Below, piece after piece: positions 44,608-54,122 of a stretch of DNA of 64,000 bases (positions are counted from its first letter, which is position 1; the number at the start of each line of letters is the position of its first letter). The notes beneath the pieces are model-generated. The model saw only the letters and a list, made by a program, of their open reading frames with translations. It was not told where the DNA came from and made no database searches. This DNA is from Haloarcula mannanilytica (GTDB lineage: Archaea; Halobacteriota; Halobacteria; Halobacteriales; Haloarculaceae): contig NZ_BIXZ01000002.1 of the NCBI RefSeq assembly GCF_005406125.1, positions 434,001 to 498,000 of the forward strand, written 5' to 3'. A program made the position numbers and the translations under genes.

Positions 44608-45873
44608 ATGAGCGACGAACAACACCAGAACCTGGCCATTATCGGCCACGTCGACCACGGGAAGAGCACGCTCGTCGGCCGACTCCTGTACGAGACAGGA
44701 TCGGTACCGGAGCACGTCATCGAACAGCACAAGGAAGAGGCCGAGGAGAAAGGCAAGGGCGGCTTCGAGTTCGCCTACGTCATGGACAACCTCGCCGAAG
44801 AGCGTGAGCGCGGTGTCACCATCGACATCGCCCACCAGGAGTTCAGCACCGACGCCTACGATTTCACCATCGTGGACTGTCCTGGTCACCGCGACTTCGT
44901 GAAGAACATGATTACCGGCGCGAGCCAGGCCGACAACGCCGTCCTGGTCGTCGCCGCCGACGACGGCGTCCAGCCGCAGACTCAGGAACACGTGTTCCTG
45001 GCCCGCACCCTGGGCATCGGCGAACTCATCGTCGGTGTCAACAAGATGGACCTCGTCGACTACGGCGAGTCCGAGTACAAGCAGGTCGTCGAAGAGGTCA
45101 AGGACCTCCTCACCCAGGTCCGCTTCGACTCCGAGAACGCCAAGTTCATCCCGCTCTCGGCGTTCGAGGGCGACAACGTCGCCAGCGAGTCCGAGCACAC
45201 GGACTGGTACGACGGCGAAATCCTGCTGGAAGCACTCAACAACCTGCCGGCCCCGGAGCCGCCGACGGACGCGCCGCTCCGACTGCCGATTCAGGACGTG
45301 TACACCATCTCCGGCATCGGTACGGTCCCGGTCGGCCGTGTCGAGACGGGTATCCTGAACACGGGCGACAACGTCAGCTTCCAGCCGTCTGATGTCTCCG
45401 GTGAAGTGAAGACCGTCGAGATGCACCACGAGGAAGTCCCGAAGGCCGAGCCCGGTGACAACGTCGGGTTCAACGTCCGCGGCGTCGGCAAGGACGACAT
45501 CCGACGCGGTGACGTTTGTGGTCCGGCCGATGACCCGCCATCGGTCGCCGAGACCTTCCAGGCCCAGATCGTCGTGATGCAGCACCCCTCGGTCATCACC
45601 GAAGGGTACACGCCGGTCTTCCACGCCCACACGGCACAGGTCGCCTGTACTGTCGAATCCATCGACAAGAAGATCGACCCGTCCTCCGGCGAGGTCGCCG
45701 AGGAGAACCCCGACTTCATCCAGAACGGGGACGCTGCCGTCGTGACGGTCCGCCCACAGAAGCCACTCAGCATCGAGCCGTCCTCCGAGATTCCGGAACT
45801 GGGCTCGTTCGCCATCCGCGACATGGGTCAGACCATCGCCGCCGGCAAAGTCCTCAGCGTCAACGAGCGATAA
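44608..45873 (+). CDS. tuf: Translation elongation factor 1-alpha
   Basis: The 421-aa aEF-1A delivers aminoacyl-tRNA. The G motifs are [17 protein letters not shown] (P-loop), [35 protein letters not shown] (G3), [10 protein letters not shown] (G4) and [11 protein letters not shown] (G5). Domains 2 and 3 follow with [15 protein letters not shown] and [16 protein letters not shown]. rps10 follows after 3 nt, the conserved archaeal order. The gene has its own promoter. Confidence 0.98.
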   Translation: MSDEQHQNLAIIGHVDHGKSTLVGRLLYETGSVPEHVIEQHKEEAEEKGKGGFEFAYVMDNLAEERERGVTIDIAHQEFSTDAYDFTIVDCPGHRDFVKNMITGASQADNAVLVVAADDGVQPQTQEHVFLARTLGIGELIVGVNKMDLVDYGESEYKQVVEEVKDLLTQVRFDSENAKFIPLSAFEGDNVASESEHTDWYDGEILLEALNNLPAPEPPTDAPLRLPIQDVYTISGIGTVPVGRVETGILNTGDNVSFQPSDVSGEVKTVEMHHEEVPKAEPGDNVGFNVRGVGKDDIRRGDVCGPADDPPSVAETFQAQIVVMQHPSVITEGYTPVFHAHTAQVACTVESIDKKIDPSSGEVAEENPDFIQNGDAAVVTVRPQKPLSIEPSSEIPELGSFAIRDMGQTIAAGKVLSVNER

Positions 45874-45876
45874 CGT

Positions 45877-46188
45877 ATGTCCCAGCAGGCACGCGTTCGG
45901 CTCGCGGGCACAAGCCCCGAGGACCTCGACGACATCTGCGCCGACGTGCGGGAGATCGCGAACAAGACCGGTGTCGAACTCTCCGGTCCGGTTCCGCTCC
46001 CCACCAAGACGCTTGAGGTTCCCACCCGCAAGTCCCCCGACGGCGAGGGGACTGCAACGTGGGAACACTGGGAGATGCGCGTCCACAAGCGGCTCATCGA
46101 TATCGACGCCGACGAACGGGCACTGCGCCAGCTGATGCGCATCCAGGTTCCCAACGACGTCTCCATCGAAATCGTCCTCGAGGACTGA
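45877..46188 (+). CDS. rps10: 30S ribosomal protein uS10
   Basis: This 103-aa S10 of the 30S head contains [20 protein letters not shown], the signature [20 protein letters not shown] and [20 protein letters not shown] with the terminal [13 protein letters not shown]. It is co-transcribed with tuf (3-nt gap). A perfect hairpin follows the stop codon. Confidence 0.97.
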   Translation: MSQQARVRLAGTSPEDLDDICADVREIANKTGVELSGPVPLPTKTLEVPTRKSPDGEGTATWEHWEMRVHKRLIDIDADERALRQLMRIQVPNDVSIEIVLED

Positions 46189-46197
46189 GCCTCGGGG

Positions 46198-46216
46198 GCT
46201 GTCGCTTCGCGACAGC
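46198..46216 (+). terminator. Perfect hairpin after rps10
   Basis: GCTGTCGC-TTC-GCGACAGC begins 10 nt after the rps10 stop. There is no U-tract, so it may stabilise the mRNA end or act with other signals before the tRNA promoter. Confidence 0.5.
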
Positions 46217-46325
46217 GTCGTTGCGTAGCCCGTCCGAACCGCTGGCCGGGACAGTGTGAATCGCTATCGAAGCCGCTCTCACGCGCAGGGTTTTTACAAC
46301 TCCGCGTTCGAGTGGCAGACCACGC

Positions 46326-46397
46326 GGGCTCGTAGATCAGTGGCAGATCGCTTCCTTCGCAAGGAAGAGGCCCCGGGTTCAAATCCCGGCGAGTCCA
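46326..46397 (+). tRNA. tRNA-Ala(CGC)
   Basis: The 72-nt cloverleaf has acceptor GGGCTCG/CGAGTCC, including the G3:U70 pair that identifies alanine tRNAs, and discriminator A. The anticodon stem CTTCC/GGAAG encloses TTCGCAA, so the anticodon is CGC (alanine GCG codons). The T arm is CCGGGTTCAAATCCCGG. No CCA and no intron. A TATA-like TTTTTACAA near 46290 lies upstream. The 170 bp after it, up to the engB 3' end, shows no gene. Confidence 0.97.
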
Positions 46398-46567
46398 TCC
46401 CGTTTCTTCGGTGTTCCGAATGAGGCCCTGAGCCACGGCTCGAAACTGCTGCAAGACCGACCACAATCCCAGGAACCGTTACACAGAGCGGTTACAGCCT
46501 GCGGGCGGTCCCTGCAACCACACCGACGTTCTGTTGGGTGGCGCAGTTGGCTCAGTTGTCGGCTGCG

Positions 46568-47185
46568 TCAGAAAAACTGGAACAGATCGTCGCGCTGGGC
46601 CTCGTGGAGGTGGTGCCGGACGGCCTCGTTCAGTGGTTCGATTGAGCCACGTTTCGCGCTGATCGGTGCGATAGTCTCCTGCCACTGCTGCCACGGTGGG
46701 TGGAGGCCGAGACGGTCACAGAGTTCGTTCAGCCGCTCCTCTTCGTTCTCGACCTTGTCCATCTTGTTGACGGCGACAACCGGCTCGACGCCGACCTCCC
46801 GGAGGAAGTGAAACATCTCCACGTCGTGGGGGATTTCGTCGGGGCCGGAGTGGCGGTCGATGATGTCGATGACCGATTTGCCGTCGACGACGAGGATACC
46901 GACGAGGATCTTCTCGGCGTTCCGCTCGACGTACCGGACTACGTCGGTCTTGATCTCCTCCCGGACTTCCTCGGGCACGCCTTTCATGTAGCCGAAGCCA
47001 GGGAGGTCACTGATGACGAAGTCGGCGCTGGCCCAGTCGAAGTGGTTGGGCGAGCGCGTGACCCCGGGGCGCTGGCCCGTATCGAACGTATGGCCCGTGA
47101 TCTCTCGCATCAACGTCGATTTCCCGACGTTGGACCGGCCGACGAGTACTATCTCGGCGTCCCGGTCGGGTCGTGATTCGAACAT
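46568..47185 (-). CDS. engB: Ribosome-biogenesis GTPase EngB (YihA family)
   Basis: The 205-aa TRAFAC GTPase has G1 [17 protein letters not shown]2 [12 protein letters not shown]3 [13 protein letters not shown]4 [11 protein letters not shown] and G5 ISAKRG. These match the EngB family, involved in large-subunit assembly in bacteria; archaeal members are common in halophiles. ATG 47185 ([18 protein letters not shown]) is chosen because the frame to 47284 is basic and protein-unlike. It is divergent from the DUF389 gene with 107 bp between. Confidence 0.93.
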   Translation of the reverse strand: MFESRPDRDAEIVLVGRSNVGKSTLMREITGHTFDTGQRPGVTRSPNHFDWASADFVISDLPGFGYMKGVPEEVREEIKTDVVRYVERNAEKILVGILVVDGKSVIDIIDRHSGPDEIPHDVEMFHFLREVGVEPVVAVNKMDKVENEEERLNELCDRLGLHPPWQQWQETIAPISAKRGSIEPLNEAVRHHLHEAQRDDLFQFF

Positions 47186-47292
47186 ATCCCCTGTACTCCG
47201 CCGGCGGGGAAAAGCGCGTCCGTTTCGGAGGCAGTGTCTCGCGGGCCTTGTGACTAGCCGCCTTTTTCCCGTCGGCGCTCTCACCGGAAGCC

Positions 47293-48573
47293 GTGCGGCT
47301 GGTACAGCTACTGATTCCGACGGGCAAGCGCGACGCCGTTCTGGGCGTGCTGGCCGATGAGGGCATCGACTACGTGCTCACCGACGAGACGAGCGGCCGG
47401 GAGTTTACCGCTGTGGTTACCTTCCCGGTCCCGACGAACGCGCTCGAACCGGTCCTCGAAGAGTTGCGGAACGTCGGCATCAACGATGGCGGCTATACGG
47501 TCGTGATGGATGCAAACACCGTCATCTCCAGCCAGTTCGACGAGCTAGAGGAGAAATACGCCGAGGAGGAAGACGAAGACCGCATCGCCCGGGAGGAACT
47601 CACCTCGAAGGCGAAGGACCTCGCCCCCTCGCTGTCGAACTACGCGCTCATGACCGTCATCAGCGCGATTATCGCGACAGCGGGGTTGTTGCTCGACTCG
47701 CCGGCCGTCGTCGTCGGGTCGATGGTCATCGCGCCGCTCATCGGCCCGGCGATGACCGCCAACGTCGGCACCGTCGTCGACGACCACGAGATGTTCGTCC
47801 GTGGCGTCAAACTCCAGGCTATCGGGCTCGGACTCGCCGTGGCAAGCGCAACCGTATTTGCTCTGCTCGTCCGGTACGCCAACGTCATTCCGCCGCTTGC
47901 CGACGTGACCTCAGTCGGTCAGATCCGCGAGCGGGTCGCCCCCGACTTCCTCTCGCTGATCGTCGCCCTCGGCGCTGGCGCGGCCGGCGTCGTCAGCCTC
48001 ACCAGCGGCGTCTCGACGGCGCTCGTCGGCGTCATGATCGCTGTCGCACTCATCCCACCGGCGGCGACGGTCGGTATTGGCATCGCCTGGGGCCAACCGC
48101 TCGTCAGTCTCGGCTCTACCGTCCTCCTGCTAGTGAACGTCCTCTCCATCAACCTCGCGGTGCTCGTCGGGCTCTGGTACCAGGGCTACCGCCCGGAACA
48201 CTGGTTCCGGGAGAGCGACGCCCGGTCGGCGACTATCAAGCGGATCGGCGTCCTCGCCCTGTCGATACTCGTCCTGTCGGCGTTTCTCGGCGGTGTCACC
48301 TTCGACTCCTACCAACAGGCGACGACAGAGTCGGACATCCGCGAGGGCATCGAAGGGAGCGTCGACCCGCCGGCCCGCGTGCTGTCGGTCGAGGTCGAAT
48401 CCACCAATACCGCGATTTTCCAGCAGCCCCGCCGAGTCGTCGTCACCGTCGGCCTACCGCCGGACGCAGAGCGACCGACGCTCGTCGACCAACTCGATGC
48501 CGTGGCCGATGACGCGGCTGGCAGAGACGTTGCGACGGAAATCCACTACGTCACCATCGAACGGAGCAGCTGA
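47293..48573 (+). CDS. DUF389 / TIGR00341 membrane protein
   Basis: This 426-aa protein starts with GTG. The soluble N-terminal domain ([20 protein letters not shown] with a leading V/M) has an ACT-like pattern. A multi-helix DUF389 core follows: [40 protein letters not shown] and [22 protein letters not shown]-terminal extracytoplasmic beta-domain comes last. The double motif [11 protein letters not shown] / AVALIPPAA is diagnostic of this family. Transport has been suggested, but the substrate is unknown. Confidence 0.9.
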   Translation: MRLVQLLIPTGKRDAVLGVLADEGIDYVLTDETSGREFTAVVTFPVPTNALEPVLEELRNVGINDGGYTVVMDANTVISSQFDELEEKYAEEEDEDRIAREELTSKAKDLAPSLSNYALMTVISAIIATAGLLLDSPAVVVGSMVIAPLIGPAMTANVGTVVDDHEMFVRGVKLQAIGLGLAVASATVFALLVRYANVIPPLADVTSVGQIRERVAPDFLSLIVALGAGAAGVVSLTSGVSTALVGVMIAVALIPPAATVGIGIAWGQPLVSLGSTVLLLVNVLSINLAVLVGLWYQGYRPEHWFRESDARSATIKRIGVLALSILVLSAFLGGVTFDSYQQATTESDIREGIEGSVDPPARVLSVEVESTNTAIFQQPRRVVVTVGLPPDAERPTLVDQLDAVADDAAGRDVATEIHYVTIERSS

Positions 48574-48634
48574 CGCTCAAAACCGAGTTTGAACGTACGA
48601 TGACATAAATACCACCGGGTGTGTTGCAGTGCAT

Positions 48635-49345
48635 ATGGTTTCACGACCACTCGCAATTGCTGGCGTACTGGTACTGTTCGTTGCTGGCGGCGTCGGGTTC
48701 GCACTCGCGGATACCGGGGCTGTCGCGCCGTCAACTAACTCGACCGTGAGCGTCAACGCCGACGCGACCGTCGAACGCGCGCCCGACCGCGCAACCGTCA
48801 CCGTGGCTGCGGTCGGCCGCGGCGAGACGGCCGAAGCGGCACGCAACAACCTCACCGGCGACGCCGACGCCATCACGTCGGCGCTGGAAGACGAGGGTGC
48901 GAACGTGACCTCCTCGCGGTTCCAGATCCGTCCGGAGTACGAGGAGACCCGAGAGGGCCGCGAACAGGTCGGCTACGTGGCGATTCACACCGTCGAAGCC
49001 GAAACGAGTGACGTTGAAGCCGCCGGGACGCTCATCGACGCCGCGGTCGACGCCGGCGCGGACCGCGTCGAGGGCGTGCGCTACTCGCTGAGCGAGGAGA
49101 CCCGACAGGAGGCCCGCGAGGAAGCGCTGACGACCGCGATGGACAACGCTCGGACGGACGCTGAAGTCGTCGCCGCTGCGGAGGACCGGTCCATCGGTGA
49201 CGCCGTCACGATTCAGACCAGCAACCACGGACGCCCCGTCGTGTACGCGGAAGCGATGGCCGCCGACGCCGGCGGGCGGACGACCATCCAACCCGGACAG
49301 GTCACCGTTGATGCCTCCGTGAGCGTCACGTACGAACTAGAGTAA
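48635..49345 (+). CDS. SIMPL-domain (DUF541) exported protein
   Basis: The 236-aa protein has a signal sequence PLAIAGVLVLFVAGGVGFAL (anchor or cleavable). It is followed by the SIMPL/DUF541 fold: VSVNADATVERAPDRATVTV, a helical pair, and the C-terminal strands VTIQTSNHGRPVVYAEA and TTIQPGQVTVDASVSVTYEL, typical of this family. It is probably anchored on the outside of the membrane; the function is poorly defined. ATG 48635 is used; the GTG two codons upstream is possible. CATAAATACC just upstream (48604-48613) is a good TATA candidate, and a T6 run at 49384-49389 may end the transcript. Confidence 0.88.
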   Translation: MVSRPLAIAGVLVLFVAGGVGFALADTGAVAPSTNSTVSVNADATVERAPDRATVTVAAVGRGETAEAARNNLTGDADAITSALEDEGANVTSSRFQIRPEYEETREGREQVGYVAIHTVEAETSDVEAAGTLIDAAVDAGADRVEGVRYSLSEETRQEAREEALTTAMDNARTDAEVVAAAEDRSIGDAVTIQTSNHGRPVVYAEAMAADAGGRTTIQPGQVTVDASVSVTYELE

Positions 49346-49410
49346 GGCGGTCGTACTCCGGAGACGTATCGGTCGCGTTCGGGTTTTTTGCTGCAGTGAT
49401 TCGTGACTGC

Positions 49411-49497
49411 AGTCTTCGAGACGCCTCCCGGTGGTAACCGCAATCCTCGCGGGTCGCTGTGCTCCCCGCTCGGAGTCTTCGAGACGCCTCCCGATGG
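49411..49497. repeat. Pair of 24-bp direct repeats
   Basis: AGTCTTCGAGACGCCTCCCG plus four bases occurs at 49411-49434 and again at 49474-49497 with one mismatch (63-bp period). The pair lies between the SIMPL gene and the 3' end of the NOG1-like GTPase gene. It resembles recombination or integration footprints, or a duplicated terminator-proximal signal. Confidence 0.7.
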
Positions 49498-49518
49498 TCG
49501 GCGTCTCGCTATGTCTCG

Positions 49519-50517
49519 CTATTCTTCGTCAAACGGCAGTTCAATCTCGTAACCCACTGCGTCAATAGCGGCCTGTAACACGCCGTCGACGTTGTCGTTC
49601 TCGGTGACGCTCATGTAGTAGTCGGCCTCCACGTCCGTCGAGAGGTCGCTCTTGTTTGCGATTGTCAACACCGGCACGTCAAAGCGGGCTTCGATGTCGT
49701 TGCGCAGTTCCAGTTGGTCCGCGAGCGGATAGCCACATTCGCCGCTGGGATCGATGAACACGAGGACGGCGTCGGCGAGGTGTTCGAGCGCGCTCACCGC
49801 CTGTGACTCGATTTCGTTGCGGTCCTCCGGCGGGCGGTCGAGCAGGCCGGGGGTGTCGACGAGCTGGTAGCGGATGCGCTGGTCCTCGAAGTGGCCGACG
49901 CGGATCTGTGTCGTCGTGAACGGATACGATGCGATCTCGTTGTCAGCGCGGGTGACGCGGTTGACAAAGGACGACTTGCCGACGTTGGGGTAGCCGGCGA
50001 CCACAATCGCTGGCTCGTCCGGTCGGATGTCGGGGATGTCTTTGAGGGCGTTGTGCGCCGTCGAAATGGCAGCAAGATTGTCTTCGACCTCCTCGACAAC
50101 GTCGGCGATACGGGCAAAGGCCTGCTTGCGGAGTTTCCGGGCGGTGTCGATGTCGCCGCGGGCGACGCGGCTCTCGTACTCCTGGCGGATCTCGACGACC
50201 TTGTCGGCGGCCCACGAAACCTCTGCGAGGTGCTGTTTCAGCGCGTCGATACCGGGGTCGTCGTCTGCGGGATAGGCCTCGCCGATGACCGCATCGGCGA
50301 GTTCGATATAGAAGGGGTCCAGGTCGTCGATCGTCGGCCACGCCGTCACCACGTTCTCCATGTTGTCGGAGGCGATGTTCGAGGCCGTCATCAGCATCGA
50401 CTGCTGGGCTTCGTTCCCGTCCTTGGCCCCGCCGGCGCGCGACGCCCGCGAGAAGGCTTTGTCCACGAGCTCCTCGGCGGTAGGCGTCGTCGGCAGACCC
50501 TCGAAGGGATGACTCAT
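49519..50517 (-). CDS. NOG1-family GTPase (archaeal ribosome biogenesis)
   Basis: The 332-aa protein has an N-terminal helical domain (about 1-160) of the NOG1 type followed by an OBG-like G domain: GYPNVGKSSFVNRVTRAD (G1), ASYPFTTTQIRVGHF (G2), QLVDTPGLLDRPPEDRN (G3) and TIANKSDLSTD (G4). Eukaryotic NOG1 acts in late 60S assembly; the archaeal homologue is assumed to act in large-subunit maturation. It is divergent from the ASCH gene across 97 bp. Confidence 0.93.
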   Translation of the reverse strand: MSHPFEGLPTTPTAEELVDKAFSRASRAGGAKDGNEAQQSMLMTASNIASDNMENVVTAWPTIDDLDPFYIELADAVIGEAYPADDDPGIDALKQHLAEVSWAADKVVEIRQEYESRVARGDIDTARKLRKQAFARIADVVEEVEDNLAAISTAHNALKDIPDIRPDEPAIVVAGYPNVGKSSFVNRVTRADNEIASYPFTTTQIRVGHFEDQRIRYQLVDTPGLLDRPPEDRNEIESQAVSALEHLADAVLVFIDPSGECGYPLADQLELRNDIEARFDVPVLTIANKSDLSTDVEADYYMSVTENDNVDGVLQAAIDAVGYEIELPFDEE

Positions 50518-50614
50518 TACGCCACTGTAGACGGCCGGAGCGTAAAAGCGCGTTCAATCGTCCCCCCAAACTGTTGCGAGACACGTTTTTGGGCGTCCCG
50601 GCCACAGAACCGGT

Positions 50615-50932
50615 ATGGCTCACATCGACGCCGGCGAGATTCTCCCCAACGACCACGTCCAGCAAATGGCCGCCGAGGGCCGCGTCACGCAGATGCACCG
50701 GGGCCACCAGTACGCCGACGAGGGCGATACCTTCGAAATCGACGGCACCGAGTTCGAGGTGACGGATGTGACCCACCGGACGCTTGGCGACATGACCGAC
50801 GAGGACGCACAGCGTGAGGGGTCAGCGGACCTCGACGCGTACAAGGAACGCATGGAGAAAGTCCACGGCAGCTTCGAGTGGGACGACGACAGCGAGGTCG
50901 TCCGCCACCGGTTCGAGCCGGTCGAGGAATAA
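50615..50932 (+). CDS. ASCH-domain protein
   Basis: This 105-aa acidic protein has an ASCH/PUA-like beta-barrel pattern: QMHRGHQYADEGDTFEIDGT, FEVTDVTHRTLGDMTDEDAQ, then GSADLDAYKERMEKVHGSFE, and the last strand DSEVVRHRFEPVEE. ASCH domains bind nucleic acid or modified bases. It stands alone; the target is unknown. Confidence 0.75.
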   Translation: MAHIDAGEILPNDHVQQMAAEGRVTQMHRGHQYADEGDTFEIDGTEFEVTDVTHRTLGDMTDEDAQREGSADLDAYKERMEKVHGSFEWDDDSEVVRHRFEPVEE

Positions 50933-51040
50933 CCGCGGCCACCCCGTCAGGGCGCGACCGAAGTTTCACGTCGTTACAGTATTCCACTGCATCAACGACT
51001 AACTCCCGCCGAGTCGCCTGTCACCGCGTCTCAGACAACC

Positions 51041-51070
51041 CTTATGAGAGATAGTAACCAATAGTAACTA
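51041..51070 (+). promoter_or_regulatory. Promoter with tandem 10-bp repeats
   Basis: A TATA-like CTTATGAG (51041-51048) is followed at once by ATAGTAACCA and ATAGTAACTA (51051-51060 and 51061-51070), one helical turn apart. The ATG of the small gene is at 51072. The repeats cover the expected start of transcription, a typical repressor position. Confidence 0.45.
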
Positions 51071-51071
51071 C

Positions 51072-51203
51072 ATGACTGAGACGATGACAACGTCGAAAGC
51101 GGACGATCCGGAGCGAGAACACCTCTCGGATGTCGACGACGGCTGTGGCTGTACCGAGATCTGGGAACACATGAGCGACGCCCGCGACGCGGACGGCGAG
51201 TAA
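51072..51203 (+). CDS. 43-aa cysteine-containing microprotein
   Basis: The short frame reads MTETMTTSKADDPEREHLSD, then VDDGCGCTEIWEHMSDARDA and DGE. The C-G-C box followed by TEIWEHMSD looks conserved among tiny haloarchaeal proteins and may bind metal, possibly as a dimer. Codon bias and a well-placed TATA box (26-30 nt upstream, leaderless) support translation. It is convergent with the sensor kinase (stop codons 4 nt apart). The function is unknown. Confidence 0.68.
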   Translation: MTETMTTSKADDPEREHLSDVDDGCGCTEIWEHMSDARDADGE

Positions 51204-51207
51204 GGCC

Positions 51208-53145
51208 CTATTCTTCCGACACCACGTCGACGCCGGTGAATTCGAAGCGTGCGCCGCCGCTGTCGCTTTCGGTGAGTGTGACCGTCCACCCGTGAGCGCT
51301 CGCTATCTGTGAGACGATTGAGAGGCCGAACCCGGTGCCGTCACCGGCCGTCGAGTAGCCGCTTTCGAACACCGTCTCCCGGTCGGCCTCGGGGATCCCC
51401 GGGCCGTCGTCTGAGACGGCGAACCCGCCCGGAATATCGCTCACCGTTATTGTCACGCCCGGACTGCCGTTTTCTACGGCATCGCCGGACAGCGCCCGAC
51501 TGCCCGTGGAACTGTGTTCCACGGCGTTTCGGAGCAGGTTCTCCAGCAACTGCTTGAGTCGCGTCATGTCGGCCTGTAGCCTTCGGTCGGTATCGACTAC
51601 CAGCGCTGCGTCGCCGGTATCGACGACCTCCCAGCAGTCCCTGACAGCCGTCGCCAGTGACACCGTTTCTGTCTCCGCGATGGTGTCGCCGGTCCGGGCC
51701 AGCAACAGGAGGTCGTCTATCAGCGCCTGCATCCGGTCGAGTGCCTGCTCTATCGCAGCGATGCTGTCGTCGTCATGGCGTTGTTTCAGCGCTTCCAGTC
51801 GACCGATAGCGACGTTCAGCGGGTTGCGGAGGTCGTGGCTGACGACCGTCGCGAACTGTTCCAGCCGGTCGTTTTGCGTCGACAGCTCCTGTTCACGGTC
51901 TCGGAGCTGTTCGTCGCGCTCGACAGCAGCGAGGGCGGCTTCCATGTTTGCCGCCAGAATCCGCCCGGCGACGATATCTGTCTCGGTAAAGGCGTCGACG
52001 GTCGTCGATGCGGCGATGAGGATGCCGTACTCCCCGAGTGGGAGGTACAGCTCGCTACGTATCGGCGTCTCGCGGTTCTGTACGTCGTCGTCCCCTCGCA
52101 CGTCGGGAACTGCGGTCGCCTCGCCGCTCTCGTACACTCGCCAGGCGATGCTGTCGCCCGGCCCGAGCGTTGGGAGGTCACCGACGAGTGTCCGGATCGA
52201 CGCGGTCGCGGCGACGGGTTCCAGACGCCCGTCGTCGTCGATAAGGTGAACGGCGTTCGCGTCGAGTCCGATGATTTCGGCGGCGGCGTTGACGCCGATG
52301 CCGGCGACCTTGTTGGGGACTTCCGCGGCCATCAACTGTCGCGTGGCCTCGTGCAACGCTTCTAGACGCCGCTCGCGTTCGTTGGTCCCGTCGCGGCTGC
52401 TGATGACCGACACCGTGCCGTCCGCGCCGTTCCACGTCACGTCACACGCGGTGACGCTGGCCTGCACCCTGTTGTCAGCGAGCGTTCGTATCGTCCGGTC
52501 GACCTGGGCAGCGGTTCGCTCCCCTTCGAGAACGGCCTGGACGGGGTCGGTCCCGCTCTCGGCCGGTCCCTCGATGAGGTCGGCCAGTGGCCGGTCACAG
52601 AGATCGGCGCTGTCTGCTGCGCCGAAAAACGCCACCGCCGCCGGATTCGCGTACGCGACGGTGCCGGTCACGCTGATGAGAACCGCATCGCTTGCTGCAC
52701 TGAGAATCCGCTTCGTCTGGCTCTGTGCGTCGTCAGCCGCCGCTTTCGCTCGCACTCGTTCGACCGCGTTCCGGGCCCGTCGTGCGAGCACGGCGTACTG
52801 CTGGGTTCCGCGCGTCTTCTGGATGTAGTCGGTGACACCGGCCGCGATTGCTTCGCTTGCGACCTCCTCGCTTCCCTGGCTGGTGAAAAGCAGGAAGGGC
52901 AGGTCCGGGTCTCTGGCGCGGACCGTCTCCAGAAACGCTATCCCGTCGATGTCCGGCATGTGGTAGTCGCTGATGACACAGTCCACGTCGTGGTCGTCCA
53001 GATACGCTAGTCCCTCTGTGGCGCTCGTGACGCCGGTGGCCGCAATCGCCTCCTCGTTGCGTTCGAGATGTGTCGCGATCAGGTCGGCAAATGACGGTTC
53101 GTCATCGACACAGAGAACACTAATACCCGACACACCGGTGCCCAT
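51208..53145 (-). CDS. Sensor kinase: receiver, PAS, GAF, HisKA, HATPase
   Basis: This soluble 645-aa kinase has a receiver (SVLCVDDEPSFADLIATHLE; Asp in VISDYHMPDIDG; Lys in DYIQKTRG), a PAS domain (about 145-250), a bacterio-opsin-activator-like GAF (about 260-395), HisKA with SHDLRNPLNVAIGRLEALKQ and an HATPase_c ending AGDGTGFGLSIVSQIASAHG. It has the same plan as the larger kinase at 34446 but only one PAS. ATG 53145 is followed closely by the receiver. No cognate regulator is adjacent. Confidence 0.92.
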   Translation of the reverse strand: MGTGVSGISVLCVDDEPSFADLIATHLERNEEAIAATGVTSATEGLAYLDDHDVDCVISDYHMPDIDGIAFLETVRARDPDLPFLLFTSQGSEEVASEAIAAGVTDYIQKTRGTQQYAVLARRARNAVERVRAKAAADDAQSQTKRILSAASDAVLISVTGTVAYANPAAVAFFGAADSADLCDRPLADLIEGPAESGTDPVQAVLEGERTAAQVDRTIRTLADNRVQASVTACDVTWNGADGTVSVISSRDGTNERERRLEALHEATRQLMAAEVPNKVAGIGVNAAAEIIGLDANAVHLIDDDGRLEPVAATASIRTLVGDLPTLGPGDSIAWRVYESGEATAVPDVRGDDDVQNRETPIRSELYLPLGEYGILIAASTTVDAFTETDIVAGRILAANMEAALAAVERDEQLRDREQELSTQNDRLEQFATVVSHDLRNPLNVAIGRLEALKQRHDDDSIAAIEQALDRMQALIDDLLLLARTGDTIAETETVSLATAVRDCWEVVDTGDAALVVDTDRRLQADMTRLKQLLENLLRNAVEHSSTGSRALSGDAVENGSPGVTITVSDIPGGFAVSDDGPGIPEADRETVFESGYSTAGDGTGFGLSIVSQIASAHGWTVTLTESDSGGARFEFTGVDVVSEE

Positions 53146-53195
53146 ACCATCGCTCAGAACTGAAGGGGTGTATAATTACCGCAGGCGGAGCGTCC

Positions 53196-53492
53196 CTATC
53201 GCCGTTCGGCCAGTTCGTCCCGCAAATCCGCCACGTCCATGTCCTTCATCGACAGCAGGACCAGCAGGTGATAGACGATGTCGGCCGACTCGTGGGCCAG
53301 TTCCTCGGTGTCGTCGTCCTTGGCCGCAAGAATCAGCTCCGTCGTCTCCTCGCCGAGTTTCTCCAGCACGGCGTTTTCGCCCTTCTCGTGGGTGAACAGC
53401 GACGCCGTGTAGGAGTCCTCGGGGAGGTTCGCCTTGCGGTCCTCGATGACAGCGAACAGTTCGTCGATCACGTCGCCGGTGTCGTCGCTCAT
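53196..53492 (-). CDS. hisE: Phosphoribosyl-ATP pyrophosphatase
   Basis: The 98-aa MazG-like all-alpha enzyme catalyses the second step of histidine biosynthesis, PR-ATP to PR-AMP. Motifs are DELFAVIEDRKANLPEDSYT, KLGEETTELILAAKDDDTEE (metal-binding EExxE) and ELAHESADIVYHLLVLLSMK (ExxD). The stand-alone form (not fused with HisI) is normal for haloarchaea. It lies 36 bp downstream of pdxT on the same strand. Confidence 0.95.
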   Translation of the reverse strand: MSDDTGDVIDELFAVIEDRKANLPEDSYTASLFTHEKGENAVLEKLGEETTELILAAKDDDTEELAHESADIVYHLLVLLSMKDMDVADLRDELAERR

Positions 53493-53528
53493 AGCCGCCG
53501 TTCGGTGAGCGGGGCCTTCAGGCCGTCG

Positions 53529-54122
53529 CTACGACTCCACCGAGTCGAAAAACGCCAGGTCGTGGATGCGCGGGTCCTCGGTCAGTTCGGGGTGAAACGA
53601 CGTGCCGACGACCGGGCCATCCCGGACCGCGACCGGGCGGTCGTCCCACGTCGCCAGTACCTCCACGTCCGGGCCGACGTAGTCGATGACCGGTGCGCGG
53701 ATGAACACGGCCGGGAACGGGTCGTCGAGGCCTTCCACGTCCAGTGGGGCCTCGAAGCTGTCTTTCTGTCGCCCGAAGGCGTTGCGCTCGACCGAGACAT
53801 CAATGACGTTCAGCGTGTCGACGCGGTCGTCCTGTGCGTCGGTTGCACTGACGATAAGGCCGGCACACGTCGCCAGCACCGGCTTGCCGGCCTCGACGTG
53901 GGCCTCGATTTCGTCGGCGATCCCCTCCCGGTGGATGAGCCGCGAGATAGTGGTGGATTCTCCGCCCGGGAGCAACAGCACGTCGCAGTCGGGGACCAGC
54001 CCGGACTCGCGTATCTCGACGACCTCTGCGGTCTGGTCGTGGGCCGCTGCCGCCCGCTCTATCGCCGCCCCGTGTTCAGAGACATCGCCCTGAACCGCGA
54101 GTACACCCGCGCGTAGTGTCAT
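53529..54122 (-). CDS. pdxT: Pyridoxal 5'-phosphate synthase glutaminase subunit PdxT
   Basis: The 197-aa class I glutamine amidotransferase feeds ammonia to PdxS. It shows AGVLAVQGDVSEHGAAIERA, the oxyanion site LLLPGGESTTISRLI, the catalytic Cys in PVLATCAGLIVSA, and the His/Glu pair in VGTSFHPELTEDPRIHD. The start is typical of the family (leader sequence short). PdxS is not in the window. It is transcribed with hisE. Confidence 0.95.
   Translation of the reverse strand: MTLRAGVLAVQGDVSEHGAAIERAAAAHDQTAEVVEIRESGLVPDCDVLLLPGGESTTISRLIHREGIADEIEAHVEAGKPVLATCAGLIVSATDAQDDRVDTLNVIDVSVERNAFGRQKDSFEAPLDVEGLDDPFPAVFIRAPVIDYVGPDVEVLATWDDRPVAVRDGPVVGTSFHPELTEDPRIHDLAFFDSVES

Noticed and set aside
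44566-46086. 506-codon minus-strand open frame opposite tuf and rps10
   Set aside because: Antisense shadow spanning two well-defined translation genes.
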